Of a stretch of 64,000 nt of DNA, positions 8,742-17,896 are shown piece by piece. The first letter of the stretch is position 1. Each line of letters opens with the position of its first letter. This DNA is from Streptomyces dysideae (lineage in GTDB: Bacteria > Actinomycetota > Actinomycetes > Streptomycetales > Streptomycetaceae): assembly GCF_001514305.1 (NCBI RefSeq), contig NZ_KQ949117.1, forward strand, positions 1 through 64,000. Direction: 5' to 3'. The notes beneath the pieces are model-generated. The model searched no databases. It was not told the DNA's origin and was given only the letters and a program-made list of their open reading frames with translations. A program made the position numbers and the translations under genes.

Positions 8742-9138
8742 TGGGGGATCTCCTTGGTCGGCGCGAGGACGACTGCTGTGTGTGCGCAGTCGCGCCGGGC
8801 GGCGTCGTGGTCTGCCGTGTCCCGGCGGTGCCGGTCGGGCCGGCGTCCGGGGACACGGTTCACGCCGCGGCGGACGAGGCGGGCCCTCGGCTGAGAGGAG
8901 TGCGGCGGCCGGGGGGTTGAACGCGATCGGCAGGTGCCTCACCAGGCCTGCGGTGCGGCACGGCATCCACTGTGCGGCACGCGGCGCGATACAACGAGCA
9001 GAGAGTTTTGGGACAACTCCGTCAGGTACCACTGCCGTTGGTACGTCTGGCAGTAGCAGCCGGAGCGGTCCGACCGTCGGCGGTGGTCGTCATGCCGTCA
9101 TGCGTGGGGAGGGTGCCCGGTACCGGACACCCTCCTGG

Positions 9139-9335
9139 CGTGACGGCGTAGCCCTCCTGCGCGGCGCAGGTGGCGATCGCCTCCAGGGTGCGGACGTTCC
9201 CCATGGTGGCGAGGGAGAAGGTGATCACGCCGAGGGTGCGGAACTCCCCGCGCTTGAGGGCACGTGCCGCGCTGTTGGGCCGATAGTCCAACTCCCGCAT
9301 GGCGGCGTGGACTTGGCGGCGGGCCGCCTCGGTCC
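9139..9335 (-). pseudogene. LacI-family regulator fragment
   Basis: The segment ARRQVHAAMRELDYRPNSAA followed by RTLGVITFSLATMGN and EGYAVT is the hinge helix and first part of the sugar-binding domain of a LacI-type repressor. The DNA-recognition helices before it and the remaining 250 or so residues after it are missing. It is a decayed fragment lying between the FMN reductase remnant and the GNAT gene. Confidence 0.75.
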
Positions 9336-9483
9336 CATGAAACCCATCTGCCCCTCTGTCAACACCTTCCGCATCTCGGGGGAAGCCCACTGTGCCGCTC
9401 GTCGCCGACGCTGTTCCGGATGACAGGCACCGGCTTCCTGACACAAGCTCCGGGACGTCCAGGGGCATCGCACCGGCCTGAGA

Positions 9484-10062
9484 TCACCGCAGCGGCCTGC
9501 GGATCCACACGTCCCGAGCCGCCGGTCCCGGGCCGGAACTGTCCCGGGCGGCACGGGGGTCGAGTGCGCCCAGCTTCGACCATCCCCAGGAGTGCAGGAC
9601 GTCCGCCGCCGCGTCGTCCTCCGTCTCGTCGCCGGTCCGGTACACGGCCGCCACGATCAGATCGGCGTCGAGGCGGGCCAGCAGCCGCTCGCCCAGGCGG
9701 GTCGCGATGCCGGTGCGGCGGTGGGCGGGCAGGACCATCAGCTCGGCCAGCAGGAACATGCGGCCCGAGGCGGTGAGTTCCTCGATGTCCTCGGGCAGTT
9801 CTCCGCGCAAACCCGACCACCATGCGCCGGTACGGGCGATCCGGAATCCGTAGGCGCAGCCCACCAGGCCGGCCGCGTCGGCGACCACCATGTCGAAGTC
9901 CGGGCGTTGCACATCCTGCTCGAACCGGTCGAGGAAGGCCTGACGGTCGTGGTATTCGGCGCCCGCGGCACCGCGGTACGTCTTGGCGTAGAGGTCCGCG
10001 ACGGCATCCCGCTGCTGATCGGCCTGCCAGCGGGACAATGTGCGCAAGTGCACCTCTGTCAT
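9484..10062 (-). CDS. GNAT-type N-acetyltransferase
   Basis: A 192-residue acetyltransferase-like protein. The acetyl-CoA-binding strand and loop are visible as LAELMVLPAHRRTGIATRLGERLL near residue 103, with the R/Q-x-x-G-x-G/A signature as RRTGIA. The start is the ATG at 10062, preceded by GGGGGAGG; a longer frame to 10107 has no site. It stands alone between gene fragments. The substrate is not predictable. Confidence 0.87.
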   Translation of the reverse strand: MTEVHLRTLSRWQADQQRDAVADLYAKTYRGAAGAEYHDRQAFLDRFEQDVQRPDFDMVVADAAGLVGCAYGFRIARTGAWWSGLRGELPEDIEELTASGRMFLLAELMVLPAHRRTGIATRLGERLLARLDADLIVAAVYRTGDETEDDAAADVLHSWGWSKLGALDPRAARDSSGPGPAARDVWIRRPLR

Positions 10063-10305
10063 GCGAGCCTCCCCCGGCCGCGGGACGGACACCCCCGGAC
10101 ACGGCATCCTGACATCAGGAGCCGACGGGGTAAACCGGGCGTCGGGACACGGCCGGCAGGCCGAGACCCTGCGGGAGGACCTGGTCGATCACGACAGACG
10201 GCAGAAGGCCCAAGTCCACCTGTGGACAAACCAGGTCAGCGCGGTCGCCGGCACCGATCAGTCGGAGCGCTGAGTGAGGGCCGACGCTGGGTTCTGTGCC
10301 GGCCT

Positions 10306-10827
10306 TCATCGAGGGGGGATCGTGTCCTCATGGCTCAGTGACGGTCCGCCCTGGCCGGCGGGTTCGGCGATCCAGGTGATGTGCGGGGGCAGAACCCGTG
10401 CGCACAGGGGGTTGCCGCCGGCGTCGGTCAGGCCGAGGCGTCCGACCAGCAGGCCGTCGCGTGCGGCGGCGGCGAGTACGTCCGCCGGGATGGCGTCGAT
10501 CATGAGCTTGGCGCGGCGGAACATGGTGAAGACGCCGGAGTCGTCGACCGTGCCCCACGACAGGTAGATGAACCGGCGGCCCAGCCGGTCCTGCACGTAC
10601 GGGCCTGTCACGTCGATGCCGTCAGGGGAGGCGGTCGCGGTGCACTCCAGGGTCCACGTCGCGGACACGGCGTCGCCAGGCTGTGGTTCGAGGAGCTCGG
10701 CCGGACGGTCGCGGCGTTGCACGGCGACGTGGATGTTGGCGAACACGGGACCGTTCCCGTCGGCGGGGGCCGGGCAGGTGCGGCCGGGGAGGTCGACGGC
10801 GTCGATACGGATACGCATACCGGCCAT
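10306..10827 (-). CDS. DUF5990-like protein
   Basis: A protein of about 173 residues beginning with MRIRIDAVDLPGRTC, followed by IHVAVQRRDRP, GDAVSATWTLECT and GRRFIYLSWG. This matches my memory of the DUF5990 family, which is widespread in actinobacteria and has no assigned role. Starts at 10830, 10827 and 10818 are all in frame and none has a strong ribosome site; 10827 is a compromise. No transmembrane segment or signal peptide is seen. The neighbours are gene fragments and give no functional clue. Confidence 0.72.
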   Translation of the reverse strand: MAGMRIRIDAVDLPGRTCPAPADGNGPVFANIHVAVQRRDRPAELLEPQPGDAVSATWTLECTATASPDGIDVTGPYVQDRLGRRFIYLSWGTVDDSGVFTMFRRAKLMIDAIPADVLAAAARDGLLVGRLGLTDAGGNPLCARVLPPHITWIAEPAGQGGPSLSHEDTIPPR

Positions 10828-11026
10828 CATCTGCCCGTAGTCGGTGCGGTGGACAGGGAGGCGGTTGCTCAGGGTTGTTCGTTGTTCTTCGCCGGGGCGA
10901 ACAGCAGGGCCATGCCGTGCCAGAGGGGCGTGGTGGATGAGGTGGTGGTGTGCGGCATGGGAGACGCTGACCGCTTCGGCCTGGCGAGGCGTTGGGCCGC
11001 AGCACCTGCCCCGGCCCGGCGCGCAT

Positions 11027-11325
11027 TCATCGCGGACCGAAGGCGGCGAGATGATGGGCATCGCCGCCTCGCCACTCGATGAGGAAGACGGTCGCGTCGT
11101 CGCTCGTCGTGCCGCCACGCTCCTGTTTCAGGGCGTGGGAGAGAGTTCGTACCACTGCCCGTACCTGGGTGCGTTCGTGGAGGATCCGGTTGGTCCACTC
11201 GATGAGTTGCTCCTCACCGAACTGTTCCCCGCCGGCCTGGTGCTCCTCGAACAGGCCGTCGGTGAAGCACAGCAACCGGTCCCCGGGTTGCAGCATCCGC
11301 TCGCTGACCACGGGCCCGAGGGTAG
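11027..11325 (-). pseudogene. SpoIIE/PP2C phosphatase C-terminal fragment
   Basis: The frame reads GPVVSERMLQPGDRLLCFTDGLFEEH and ends with TTSDDATVFLIEW. These are the last two metal-binding motifs (TDG and SDD) of SpoIIE-type serine phosphatases. The N-terminal half of the catalytic domain is missing, and the frame is joined to response-regulator debris near 11330. Confidence 0.8.
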
Positions 11326-11329
11326 ATCC

Positions 11330-11612
11330 CCGGCGGCGACCACGCGCATCGCGGACAGCAGGTCCTCGGGCAGCTCGCCGTGCGGCGCCGACGGCTGCGG
11401 ATCCTGGCCCGGGACGACTTCGCGCTGGCCGGCGCGCTGTGGCACGCGGAACGGGCCGCGGACGCCGAACGACGTCGGCTGGCGGCGAAGTTGCGCGACG
11501 CCGTCCTGAGGGAGGACAGCGCACGTCACGGACGGCGGCTGCGGGGCGCCCTGAGCGAAGGTGTCGATGAGCCGGCGGGTCACGGTCGGGGCCAGGATGG
11601 CCTCGGTGCCCG
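11330..11612 (-). pseudogene. Response-regulator (LuxR/NarL type) fragments in scrambled order
   Basis: On the minus strand, AILAPTVTRRLIDTF (about 11540-11610) is the linker between receiver and helix-turn-helix of NarL-type regulators. ELPEDLLSAMRVVAAGD (about 11335-11390) is the end of a receiver domain and should precede it. Here it follows, so either two genes contributed or the DNA was rearranged. Confidence 0.65.
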
Positions 11613-11816
11613 GCCTGCTCGTCGTGGCCGTGCTGCTGACCGCTCACGCGGTGCCGCTGCTGTGGCGCACCCCACGGCGGCACTGGTCGAACAGGCCAGG
11701 CAGGGGAGGAGGTGGCCGCCGGTGCCAGGTCGGCACTCGCCGCCATTCTGCGAACGTGTCCCCGTCGTCCCCGGCCATAGCGCCGGCAGCCGGGACCAGG
11801 ACTCCGGGGCCGGTCG

Positions 11817-13241
11817 TCAGCGGGCCGATACGCCGGTGGCAGGACCGGTGCTCCTTTCGGTGGGACCGCTCTCCCGGTGGTGTCCCGCATCCCATGTTCC
11901 GAGGTCGATGACCTGCTCGTCGGGGAACAGGGCGCACGTGTGTCGTTCCCTCATGAAGACGCTGAGCGGTCTGGCGCCGAGCACGGACGCCGCCACGGAC
12001 GCGCCCACGATACGGGTGACGTCGCACACGGCGCCGATGCGGAAGAGCGACTGCGAATCGGCGGTGACCTCGTCGCCGCCGGCCCGTAGCACGATGCGCT
12101 GCTGCGGGGCGACCGCCCGGGTCGTGACCGCCACAGCGATGTTCTCCAGGCCGTCGGAGCCCACCGCCGCCAGGGCCCGGGCCCGCTGGACGCACAGGCG
12201 GTTCAGGAGGAAGCGGTCTCCGCCCCGACCGAGGACGACGGGGATGGCGAAAGACCGCGCCAGGGGCACACAGTCGGCTTGGGGGTTGCGCTCCACGGCG
12301 ACGACCTTGATGCCGAGAGTGCGCAGCTGGGCGCACAGCCGCAGCCCCACCTGACCCAGGCCGACGACGATGACGTGGCCGTGCCGTGGGATGGAACGGG
12401 CTCCCAGGATGCTGGTCATGCGCCGCCCGGTGAGCTGGTCGACGAGGCCGGCGGTGAACAGTGCGGCGAGGGCCAGCACGGCCAGCATGGAGAGGGCGGA
12501 GAGGAGCTTGTACCAGGCAGGGCCGTGTTCCGCGGCGGGTGAGGATCCGATCGTGGTGAGGGTGCGTGCCGCGTTCCACAGGGCGTCGTACCAGTGTTCG
12601 TGGAGGACGAAGACGCCGAGCAGTATGTCCAGGGTGAGCAGTACAAGGAGCCCGGTGAAGCTGGCGACGAGGGCCTTGGCGGCGATGCCGAGGGAACGGA
12701 ACCAGGTCATGACGTCGACGCGCGGCCGGGACCGGGAGACGGTGGCGAGGGCCCGCCGGGACAGGTGATCGACCATTGCGGGGCCGTCCTGGCGCCGTAC
12801 GCCGACCACGCCGGAGCCGGTGGGCTGGAGTATGGCGTACCGCGGGTCGAGGCAGCTGGCCAGGAGGCTGGGCACGATCGTGTCGGTGATGCTGAGCACA
12901 CTGCAGTTCGGGACGGTACGGGAGACCTCGTCTGCGACGGTGCGGTCGAAGAGGGTGACCACCAGGCGGATGCCGGGCTTGAGATGCTCGGTGAGCAGTG
13001 CGTAGCGCAGTGCGACGATGTCGTCGCGGGACACCACGGCGATGCCGTCGACGGGTTGCTGGAGTCGGCGTTGCAGGGTGTCGTGGTCCGGGCGGTTCAG
13101 ACGGTGAACGGTGTTGCCCCAGCGGCTGATGCGCTCCGCGACTTCCCTGCCCAGGGCTTCGTCGTCCTCGACGATCACTATGCGCTGACCCGTGGCGGGA
13201 GAGTGGAGCGGCGCCTCGCCGCCGGCAGTCCGTGTGCTCAA
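11817..13241 (-). CDS. Two-TM ion-channel-like protein with two TrkA-N/RCK-type domains
   Basis: A 474-residue protein. A first nucleotide-binding-like domain is near residues 15-140 (IVIVEDDEALGREVAERI). Two hydrophobic helices lie near 185-210 and 245-270, with a loop between them that holds LTTIGSSPA where potassium channels have TVGYGD. A second Rossmann RCK/TrkA-N domain near 290-440 has VVVGLGQVGLRLC. The filter-like sequence is degenerate, so potassium selectivity is doubtful. The start is a TTG at 13241 with GAAAGG directly before it; no better candidate is visible. The gene is divergent from the symporter-phosphatase fusion, and a shared ion-related signal is possible but unproven. 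Confidence 0.82.
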   Translation of the reverse strand: MSTRTAGGEAPLHSPATGQRIVIVEDDEALGREVAERISRWGNTVHRLNRPDHDTLQRRLQQPVDGIAVVSRDDIVALRYALLTEHLKPGIRLVVTLFDRTVADEVSRTVPNCSVLSITDTIVPSLLASCLDPRYAILQPTGSGVVGVRRQDGPAMVDHLSRRALATVSRSRPRVDVMTWFRSLGIAAKALVASFTGLLVLLTLDILLGVFVLHEHWYDALWNAARTLTTIGSSPAAEHGPAWYKLLSALSMLAVLALAALFTAGLVDQLTGRRMTSILGARSIPRHGHVIVVGLGQVGLRLCAQLRTLGIKVVAVERNPQADCVPLARSFAIPVVLGRGGDRFLLNRLCVQRARALAAVGSDGLENIAVAVTTRAVAPQQRIVLRAGGDEVTADSQSLFRIGAVCDVTRIVGASVAASVLGARPLSVFMRERHTCALFPDEQVIDLGTWDAGHHRESGPTERSTGPATGVSAR

Positions 13242-13791
13242 CCTTTCGGCCCTTCAGGAGATTCGGGACGGTGAGGGCTGCTGCCAGGGCCCGAAGCCTC
13301 GGCGGTTCACCGGGCGTCGCGCTCAGCGTTCGGGTGGCCGCGCAGGGGGTCGCCCCACGTGAAGGACCGCGTGTGCCCAGACGGTAGAAGCGAGGCTTGC
13401 CCGGCACCATGGACAGATGCCACACGGCCGGGGCTCCTGATTGCGACAGATGCTCAACGTCGCGACGCGACGCAGACTTCTCCCGCCTCCCGGACCGCAG
13501 GCCGGGCGGGGGCAGGCGGCCGGTTCGGCCGGTCCTACGCAGGCCCCCTGCGTCGGCGCAGGGAGGGTCGACGGTGCGCGACCTCGACGCCGCGTCGGGG
13601 GCGTGAGAGGGACCTTGCCGCTGCGGCAGCCGGCTGCGAGAGCCTCTCCGCGCTGCCGCCGCTGCCGAGCGGCACACCCGACACGTCGCCCCTTGCGACT
13701 CGTATCTGTAGATTTGTACAGCCGGGGCATACCGCTGCCAGGCGCGCCGACGGTCACGCCGGTGCTTATGAGCCTCGCAGGCGAGGACCAT
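13242..13791. other. 550-bp divergent intergenic region
   Basis: No gene is recognised. It should hold the promoters of the channel-like gene and of the symporter fusion. I see no clear -10/-35 pair or long palindrome. Confidence 0.4.
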
Positions 13792-16700
13792 ATGTTCGAT
13801 TTGAGCGCGCCGATCGTGACCGCGTTCCTGGTGTACGCGGCCGCCATGATCGGCACGGGTGTCTGGGCGTACACCCGCACTCACACGTTCGCCGACTTCG
13901 CCCTGGGGGGCCGCAGGCTCAGCGCGTTCGTCGCCGCCCTGTCCGCGGGGGCCAGTGACATGTCCGGCTGGCTGTTCCTCGCGCTTCCCGGAGCGGTGTA
14001 CGCGGCCGGCATCGGCGCGGGCTGGATCGCCGTCGGACTTGTGGTCGGCACCTACCTCAACTGGCTGTTCGTCGCTCCGAGGCTGCGCACCTACACCGAG
14101 CGCGCCGGGAACGCCGTGAGCCTGTCGGCCTATCTGGAGGAGCGGTTCGAGGACCGCACCCGGATGCTCAGGATGGTCTCGGCGGCGGTCACCCTCGTGT
14201 TCTTCACCGTCTATGTCGCCAGTGGTCTGGTGGCCGGCGGGTTGCTGTTCGAGCAGGTCTTCGACGTCCGTTTCGGGCTCGGGGTGACGCTGACGGCCCT
14301 GGTGATCGTCATCTACTCGGCTCTGGGCGGCTTCCTCGCCGTGAGCCTGACGCACGTGGTGCAGGGCACGCTGATGTTCCTCGCCCTGCTCGTGCTTCCC
14401 CTGGTCGGTGTCGGGGTGCTCGGTGGCTTCGGGGCACTGCGCGACGCCCTCGACGACAAGGCGCCGGGCGTGCTGGACGCGGGGGCCGAGGTCCACTACG
14501 CGGACGGCCGGTGGTCGGCAGGCGGGTCGCTCGGCGCCGTCGCGATCGTCTCGCTGCTCGCCTGGGGCCTCGGCTACTTCGGCCAGCCGCACATCCTGGC
14601 CCGCTTCATGGGCGTCCGCAGCATCCGTGCCATCCCCGCGGCCCGTCGTATCGGAACGGGGTGGGTCATCGTCGTACTCGGCGGTGCCACGCTCGTCGGC
14701 CTCGTAGGGATCGGGCGAATCGGCGTGCCGCTGAACGACCCGGACACGGTGTACATCGTCCTGAGCCGGACACTGCTCGATCCCTGGGTCGCCGGGGTGA
14801 TGCTGATCGCCGTACTGGCCGCGATCATCTCGACCGCGGACAGCCAGCTTCTGGTCTCGTCCGTCGCCCTCACCGAGGACTTCTACCGCGCGCTCCTCAA
14901 CCGGCGGGCCTCGGACAGGATGCTGGTGTGGGTCGGTCGCGGCGCCGTCGTCGCGGTGATCCTGGTCGCCTTCGTGATCGCGCTCAGAGCCGACGGGCTG
15001 CTGAGCATCGTCGCCTACGCCTGGGCGGGCTTCGGGTCGGCCTTCGGGCCGGTCGTCCTCCTCTCGCTGTACTGGCCTCGCATGACCTGGGCGGGGGCCA
15101 TGGCCGGCATCGTGTCGGGGGCGGCCACGGTGCTGCTCTGGAAGAAGATCAATCCACTGCTCGGGCCGCTCGAGTCGGGCATCTACGAAATGGTGCCGGG
15201 CGTGCTGGTCGCCACGGTCGCCGCACTGGTCTTCGGCAGATTCGTCGGCCGGCCGCCGAAGAGGGCGTTCTGGCGGATGCCGGGCGGCGGGGTGAACCAG
15301 CTGATGCTGACGCCGTTCCTCACCCACGCACCGGTCGGCATCGCCGTCCTGGACACGGACCTGCGCTACGTCTGGGTGAACGAGCCGCTGGACCGCCTGA
15401 TCCCCCTCGGCCAACGGCTGGGGCGGCAGGTGAAGGACGTGCTGCCGAGGCTGGAGGCAGAGGAGTTCGAGGAGAGGATGCGGACGGTCCTGGAGACCGG
15501 GACGCCGGTGATGGACTACGAGTTCCGCGGCCCCAGTTACGCGGACCCCGGCCGGGAGCGCGCGTCCTCCGCCTCCTTCTTCGCCATGAAGGACCGCCAG
15601 GGCCGGCAGGTGGGCATCTGGTACATGGTCATCGACGTCACCGAGCGCTGGCGGGCCCAGGAACGCCTGGCCCTGCTGAACGACGCCGGTGCCCGTATCG
15701 GCAGCACGCTGGACGTGACGCGGACCGCGCAGGAACTGGCCGACGAGGCCGTGCCGCCCCTCGCCGACTTCGTCGCCGTCGACCTGCTGGACACGGTCAT
15801 GAGGGGGGAGGAACCGGCCCCCGGACCGGTCGGCATGACGCCCGTCCTCCGCCGCGCGGGGCAGCAGTCGGTGCGCGAGGGCTGTCCGGAGGCGAGTCTG
15901 GCCGTGGGAGAGACGGTACGGCGTGCCCCCTCGTCGCCCGTGACCCGCTGCCTGCTGGAGAGCAGGACGCTGGTGGAACGGACGCTGGACCCCTCCACCA
16001 GCGCCTGGGTGACCGAGGACCACTCCCTGGGCGCCTCCATCCGCGGGTTCGACTTCCGCTCGCTGATGGTCGTTCCGGTACGGGCGCGCGGCGTCACCCT
16101 GGGCGTGGCGACGTTCGCCCGGTCCCGGCGCCTCGGCCCCTTCGAGGACGACGACGTACGCCTCGCCGAGGAAATCGTCTCCCGTGCGGCGGTGAGCGTC
16201 GACAACGCGCGCCGCTTCACCCGCGAGCGCACCGCGGCCCGTTCCATGCAGCGTTCGCTGCTGCCGCAGGAGCTGACGGGAGGGTCCGCTCTGGAGGCGG
16301 CGTCCTGGTACCTCCCGGCGGATGCCCCCAGCGGTGTGGGCGGCGACTGGTTCGACGTGATCCCGCTCTCCGGAGCCCGGGTCGCACTGGTCGTCGGGGA
16401 CGTGGTCGGACACGGCATGAACGCGGCGACCACCATGGGGCGCCTGCGCACCGCGGTCCGCACGCTCGCCAACCTGGACCTCCCCCCGGACGAATTGCTG
16501 GCCCATCTGGACGACCTGGTCATCGGCCTCATGGGGGCGCACGACAGCGACGGGACGGCGGCGGCCGAGGACGAGACCGGGGGAGCCGCCTTCATGGGGG
16601 CCACCTGCCTGTACGCCGTGTACGACCCGGTCAGCAGACGGTGCACGCTGGCCCGGGCCGGTCATCTCCCGCCCGTGATCGTCGGCCCGGACGGCGGCGG

Positions 16701-17391
16701 CGCCGACATCCTCGACCTGCCCGCCGGACCGCCCCTCGGCCTCGGGTACCTCCCCTTCGAGTCCGTCGAACTGGAGCTGGCCGAGGGTAGCCTCATCGCG
16801 CTCTACACCGACGGCCTCATCGAGACCTTCGACCGGGACATCGACGTCGGGCTCTCCCGACTGCGCGAGACCCTCATGATGCCCGGAACGACGCTGGAGG
16901 AGATCGGCCGCAAGGCGGTCGACGCCCTGCTGACGGGGCCCCCGTCCGACGACGTGGCCCTGCTCCTCGCCCGGACCCACGTCCTGGCTCCGGAGCGGGT
17001 CGTCTCGTGGGACCTGCCCAGCGACCCGGCCGCCGTCGGACACGCCCGCACGCTCGCCGGCCGGCAGCTGGCGGAGTGGGGCATGGACGAGCTGACGTTC
17101 ACCACGGAGCTCATCGTCAGCGAGCTGGTCACCAACGCCATCCGCCATGCGGCCGGACCGGTACGTCTCCGCCTGATCCGGGACCGCGGCCTGATATGCG
17201 AGGTCTCCGACGCCAGCAGCACGTCCCCGCGCCTGCATCATGCCCGGACCACCGACGAGGGAGGGCGGGGCCTGCTGATCGTGGCCCAGCTCGCCCAGCG
17301 CTGGGGCACCCGCTACACGGCGAACGGCAAGATCATCTGGACGGAGCAGATCATTCCCGCCGACACCCTCGCCGCCGAAACGGTCACCTGA
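13792..17391 (+). CDS. PutP-type symporter fused to PAS, GAF, PP2C phosphatase and HATPase domains
   Basis: A 1199-residue membrane signalling protein. Residues 1 to about 490 are a sodium:solute symporter (SLC5/PutP fold) retaining SAGASDMSGW (Asp56) and IISTADSQLL (Ser347-Thr348), sequences that hold Na+ ligands in E. coli PutP. A PAS domain follows at about 504-620, GAF at 625-810, and a SpoIIE/PP2C phosphatase at 826-1062 with GGDWFD (Asp852, Asp855), GDVVGHG (Asp870), YTDG (Asp1007) and SDD (1052-1054). An RsbW-like HATPase follows at 1072-1190 with N-box ELVTNAIRHA (Glu1111, Asn1115). All catalytic residues appear present. The ATG at 13792 is preceded by GAGGA; an ATG at 13768 has no site. 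Expected role: solute- or Na+-sensing control of an anti-sigma/anti-anti-sigma switch. Confidence 0.93.
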   Translation: MFDLSAPIVTAFLVYAAAMIGTGVWAYTRTHTFADFALGGRRLSAFVAALSAGASDMSGWLFLALPGAVYAAGIGAGWIAVGLVVGTYLNWLFVAPRLRTYTERAGNAVSLSAYLEERFEDRTRMLRMVSAAVTLVFFTVYVASGLVAGGLLFEQVFDVRFGLGVTLTALVIVIYSALGGFLAVSLTHVVQGTLMFLALLVLPLVGVGVLGGFGALRDALDDKAPGVLDAGAEVHYADGRWSAGGSLGAVAIVSLLAWGLGYFGQPHILARFMGVRSIRAIPAARRIGTGWVIVVLGGATLVGLVGIGRIGVPLNDPDTVYIVLSRTLLDPWVAGVMLIAVLAAIISTADSQLLVSSVALTEDFYRALLNRRASDRMLVWVGRGAVVAVILVAFVIALRADGLLSIVAYAWAGFGSAFGPVVLLSLYWPRMTWAGAMAGIVSGAATVLLWKKINPLLGPLESGIYEMVPGVLVATVAALVFGRFVGRPPKRAFWRMPGGGVNQLMLTPFLTHAPVGIAVLDTDLRYVWVNEPLDRLIPLGQRLGRQVKDVLPRLEAEEFEERMRTVLETGTPVMDYEFRGPSYADPGRERASSASFFAMKDRQGRQVGIWYMVIDVTERWRAQERLALLNDAGARIGSTLDVTRTAQELADEAVPPLADFVAVDLLDTVMRGEEPAPGPVGMTPVLRRAGQQSVREGCPEASLAVGETVRRAPSSPVTRCLLESRTLVERTLDPSTSAWVTEDHSLGASIRGFDFRSLMVVPVRARGVTLGVATFARSRRLGPFEDDDVRLAEEIVSRAAVSVDNARRFTRERTAARSMQRSLLPQELTGGSALEAASWYLPADAPSGVGGDWFDVIPLSGARVALVVGDVVGHGMNAATTMGRLRTAVRTLANLDLPPDELLAHLDDLVIGLMGAHDSDGTAAAEDETGGAAFMGATCLYAVYDPVSRRCTLARAGHLPPVIVGPDGGGADILDLPAGPPLGLGYLPFESVELELAEGSLIALYTDGLIETFDRDIDVGLSRLRETLMMPGTTLEEIGRKAVDALLTGPPSDDVALLLARTHVLAPERVVSWDLPSDPAAVGHARTLAGRQLAEWGMDELTFTTELIVSELVTNAIRHAAGPVRLRLIRDRGLICEVSDASSTSPRLHHARTTDEGGRGLLIVAQLAQRWGTRYTANGKIIWTEQIIPADTLAAETVT

Positions 17392-17896
17392 TGCCCCGTG
17401 ACCTGCGGTCGGCTGATCGTGGAGTGTGGTTTCCGCGCCGGCGGACAGGGCGTGTGAGAAGGCGCTGGTGGATTCGGGTCCACGCGTCCACGGAACCGGA
17501 ACCGTTCTGTATGCGGCTGGGAGTCGGCGGCCTGAACATGCCGCGGCTTGCTCACCCCACCGGTGCCGCTCCCCGCCTCGGCGTCACGGGCCCCAGGCCT
17601 GCCCTCGGAGGTGGCGCAGAGCTCGTGCGGCGGCGTGGGCTCCGGGCACACATCCAGCACGCGAAAACTGATTGTTGACCGTGGTTGCCCGGTCTTACGG
17701 GCACGGCTGGGGCACGGCCTCGGCTCACGCCGGTCGACCGCGCCCTCCTTCCCGTGGAGAGGTGCCTCACATGCTTCCTCGGTAAGGCGCACATAGGCGA
17801 TATCGCATGTGCAATCAGTTGGCGCGCTTGCTGCCTGAGGTGAGGCCAGTGCCGTGTGCCCCGACGCGGCATCGGCCTCGCGGTGGGGAACCGGCG
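17392..17896. other. Gene-free stretch with a dispersed repeat
   Basis: No supported gene in about 500 bp. It contains the degenerate member (17672-17716) of a repeat also found at 22060 and 40061. Confidence 0.45.
17672..17716. repeat. Dispersed repeat, degenerate copy A
   Basis: Contains TTGTTGACCGTGGTTG followed by TCTTACGGGCACG, shared with the better-conserved copies at 22060-22125 and 40061-40126. Confidence 0.6.

Noticed and set aside
11561..11816. Small plus-strand membrane protein (GLLVVAVLLTAHAVPLLW)
   Set aside because: The hydrophobic run lies opposite response-regulator debris, lacks a ribosome site and quickly becomes Arg-rich shadow sequence.
11644..17241. A very long open frame (about 1865 codons) on the minus strand opposite the symporter fusion
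   Set aside because: It is the high-GC antisense shadow of the real gene: rich in Arg, Gly, His and Asp, with no domain, signal or ribosome site.
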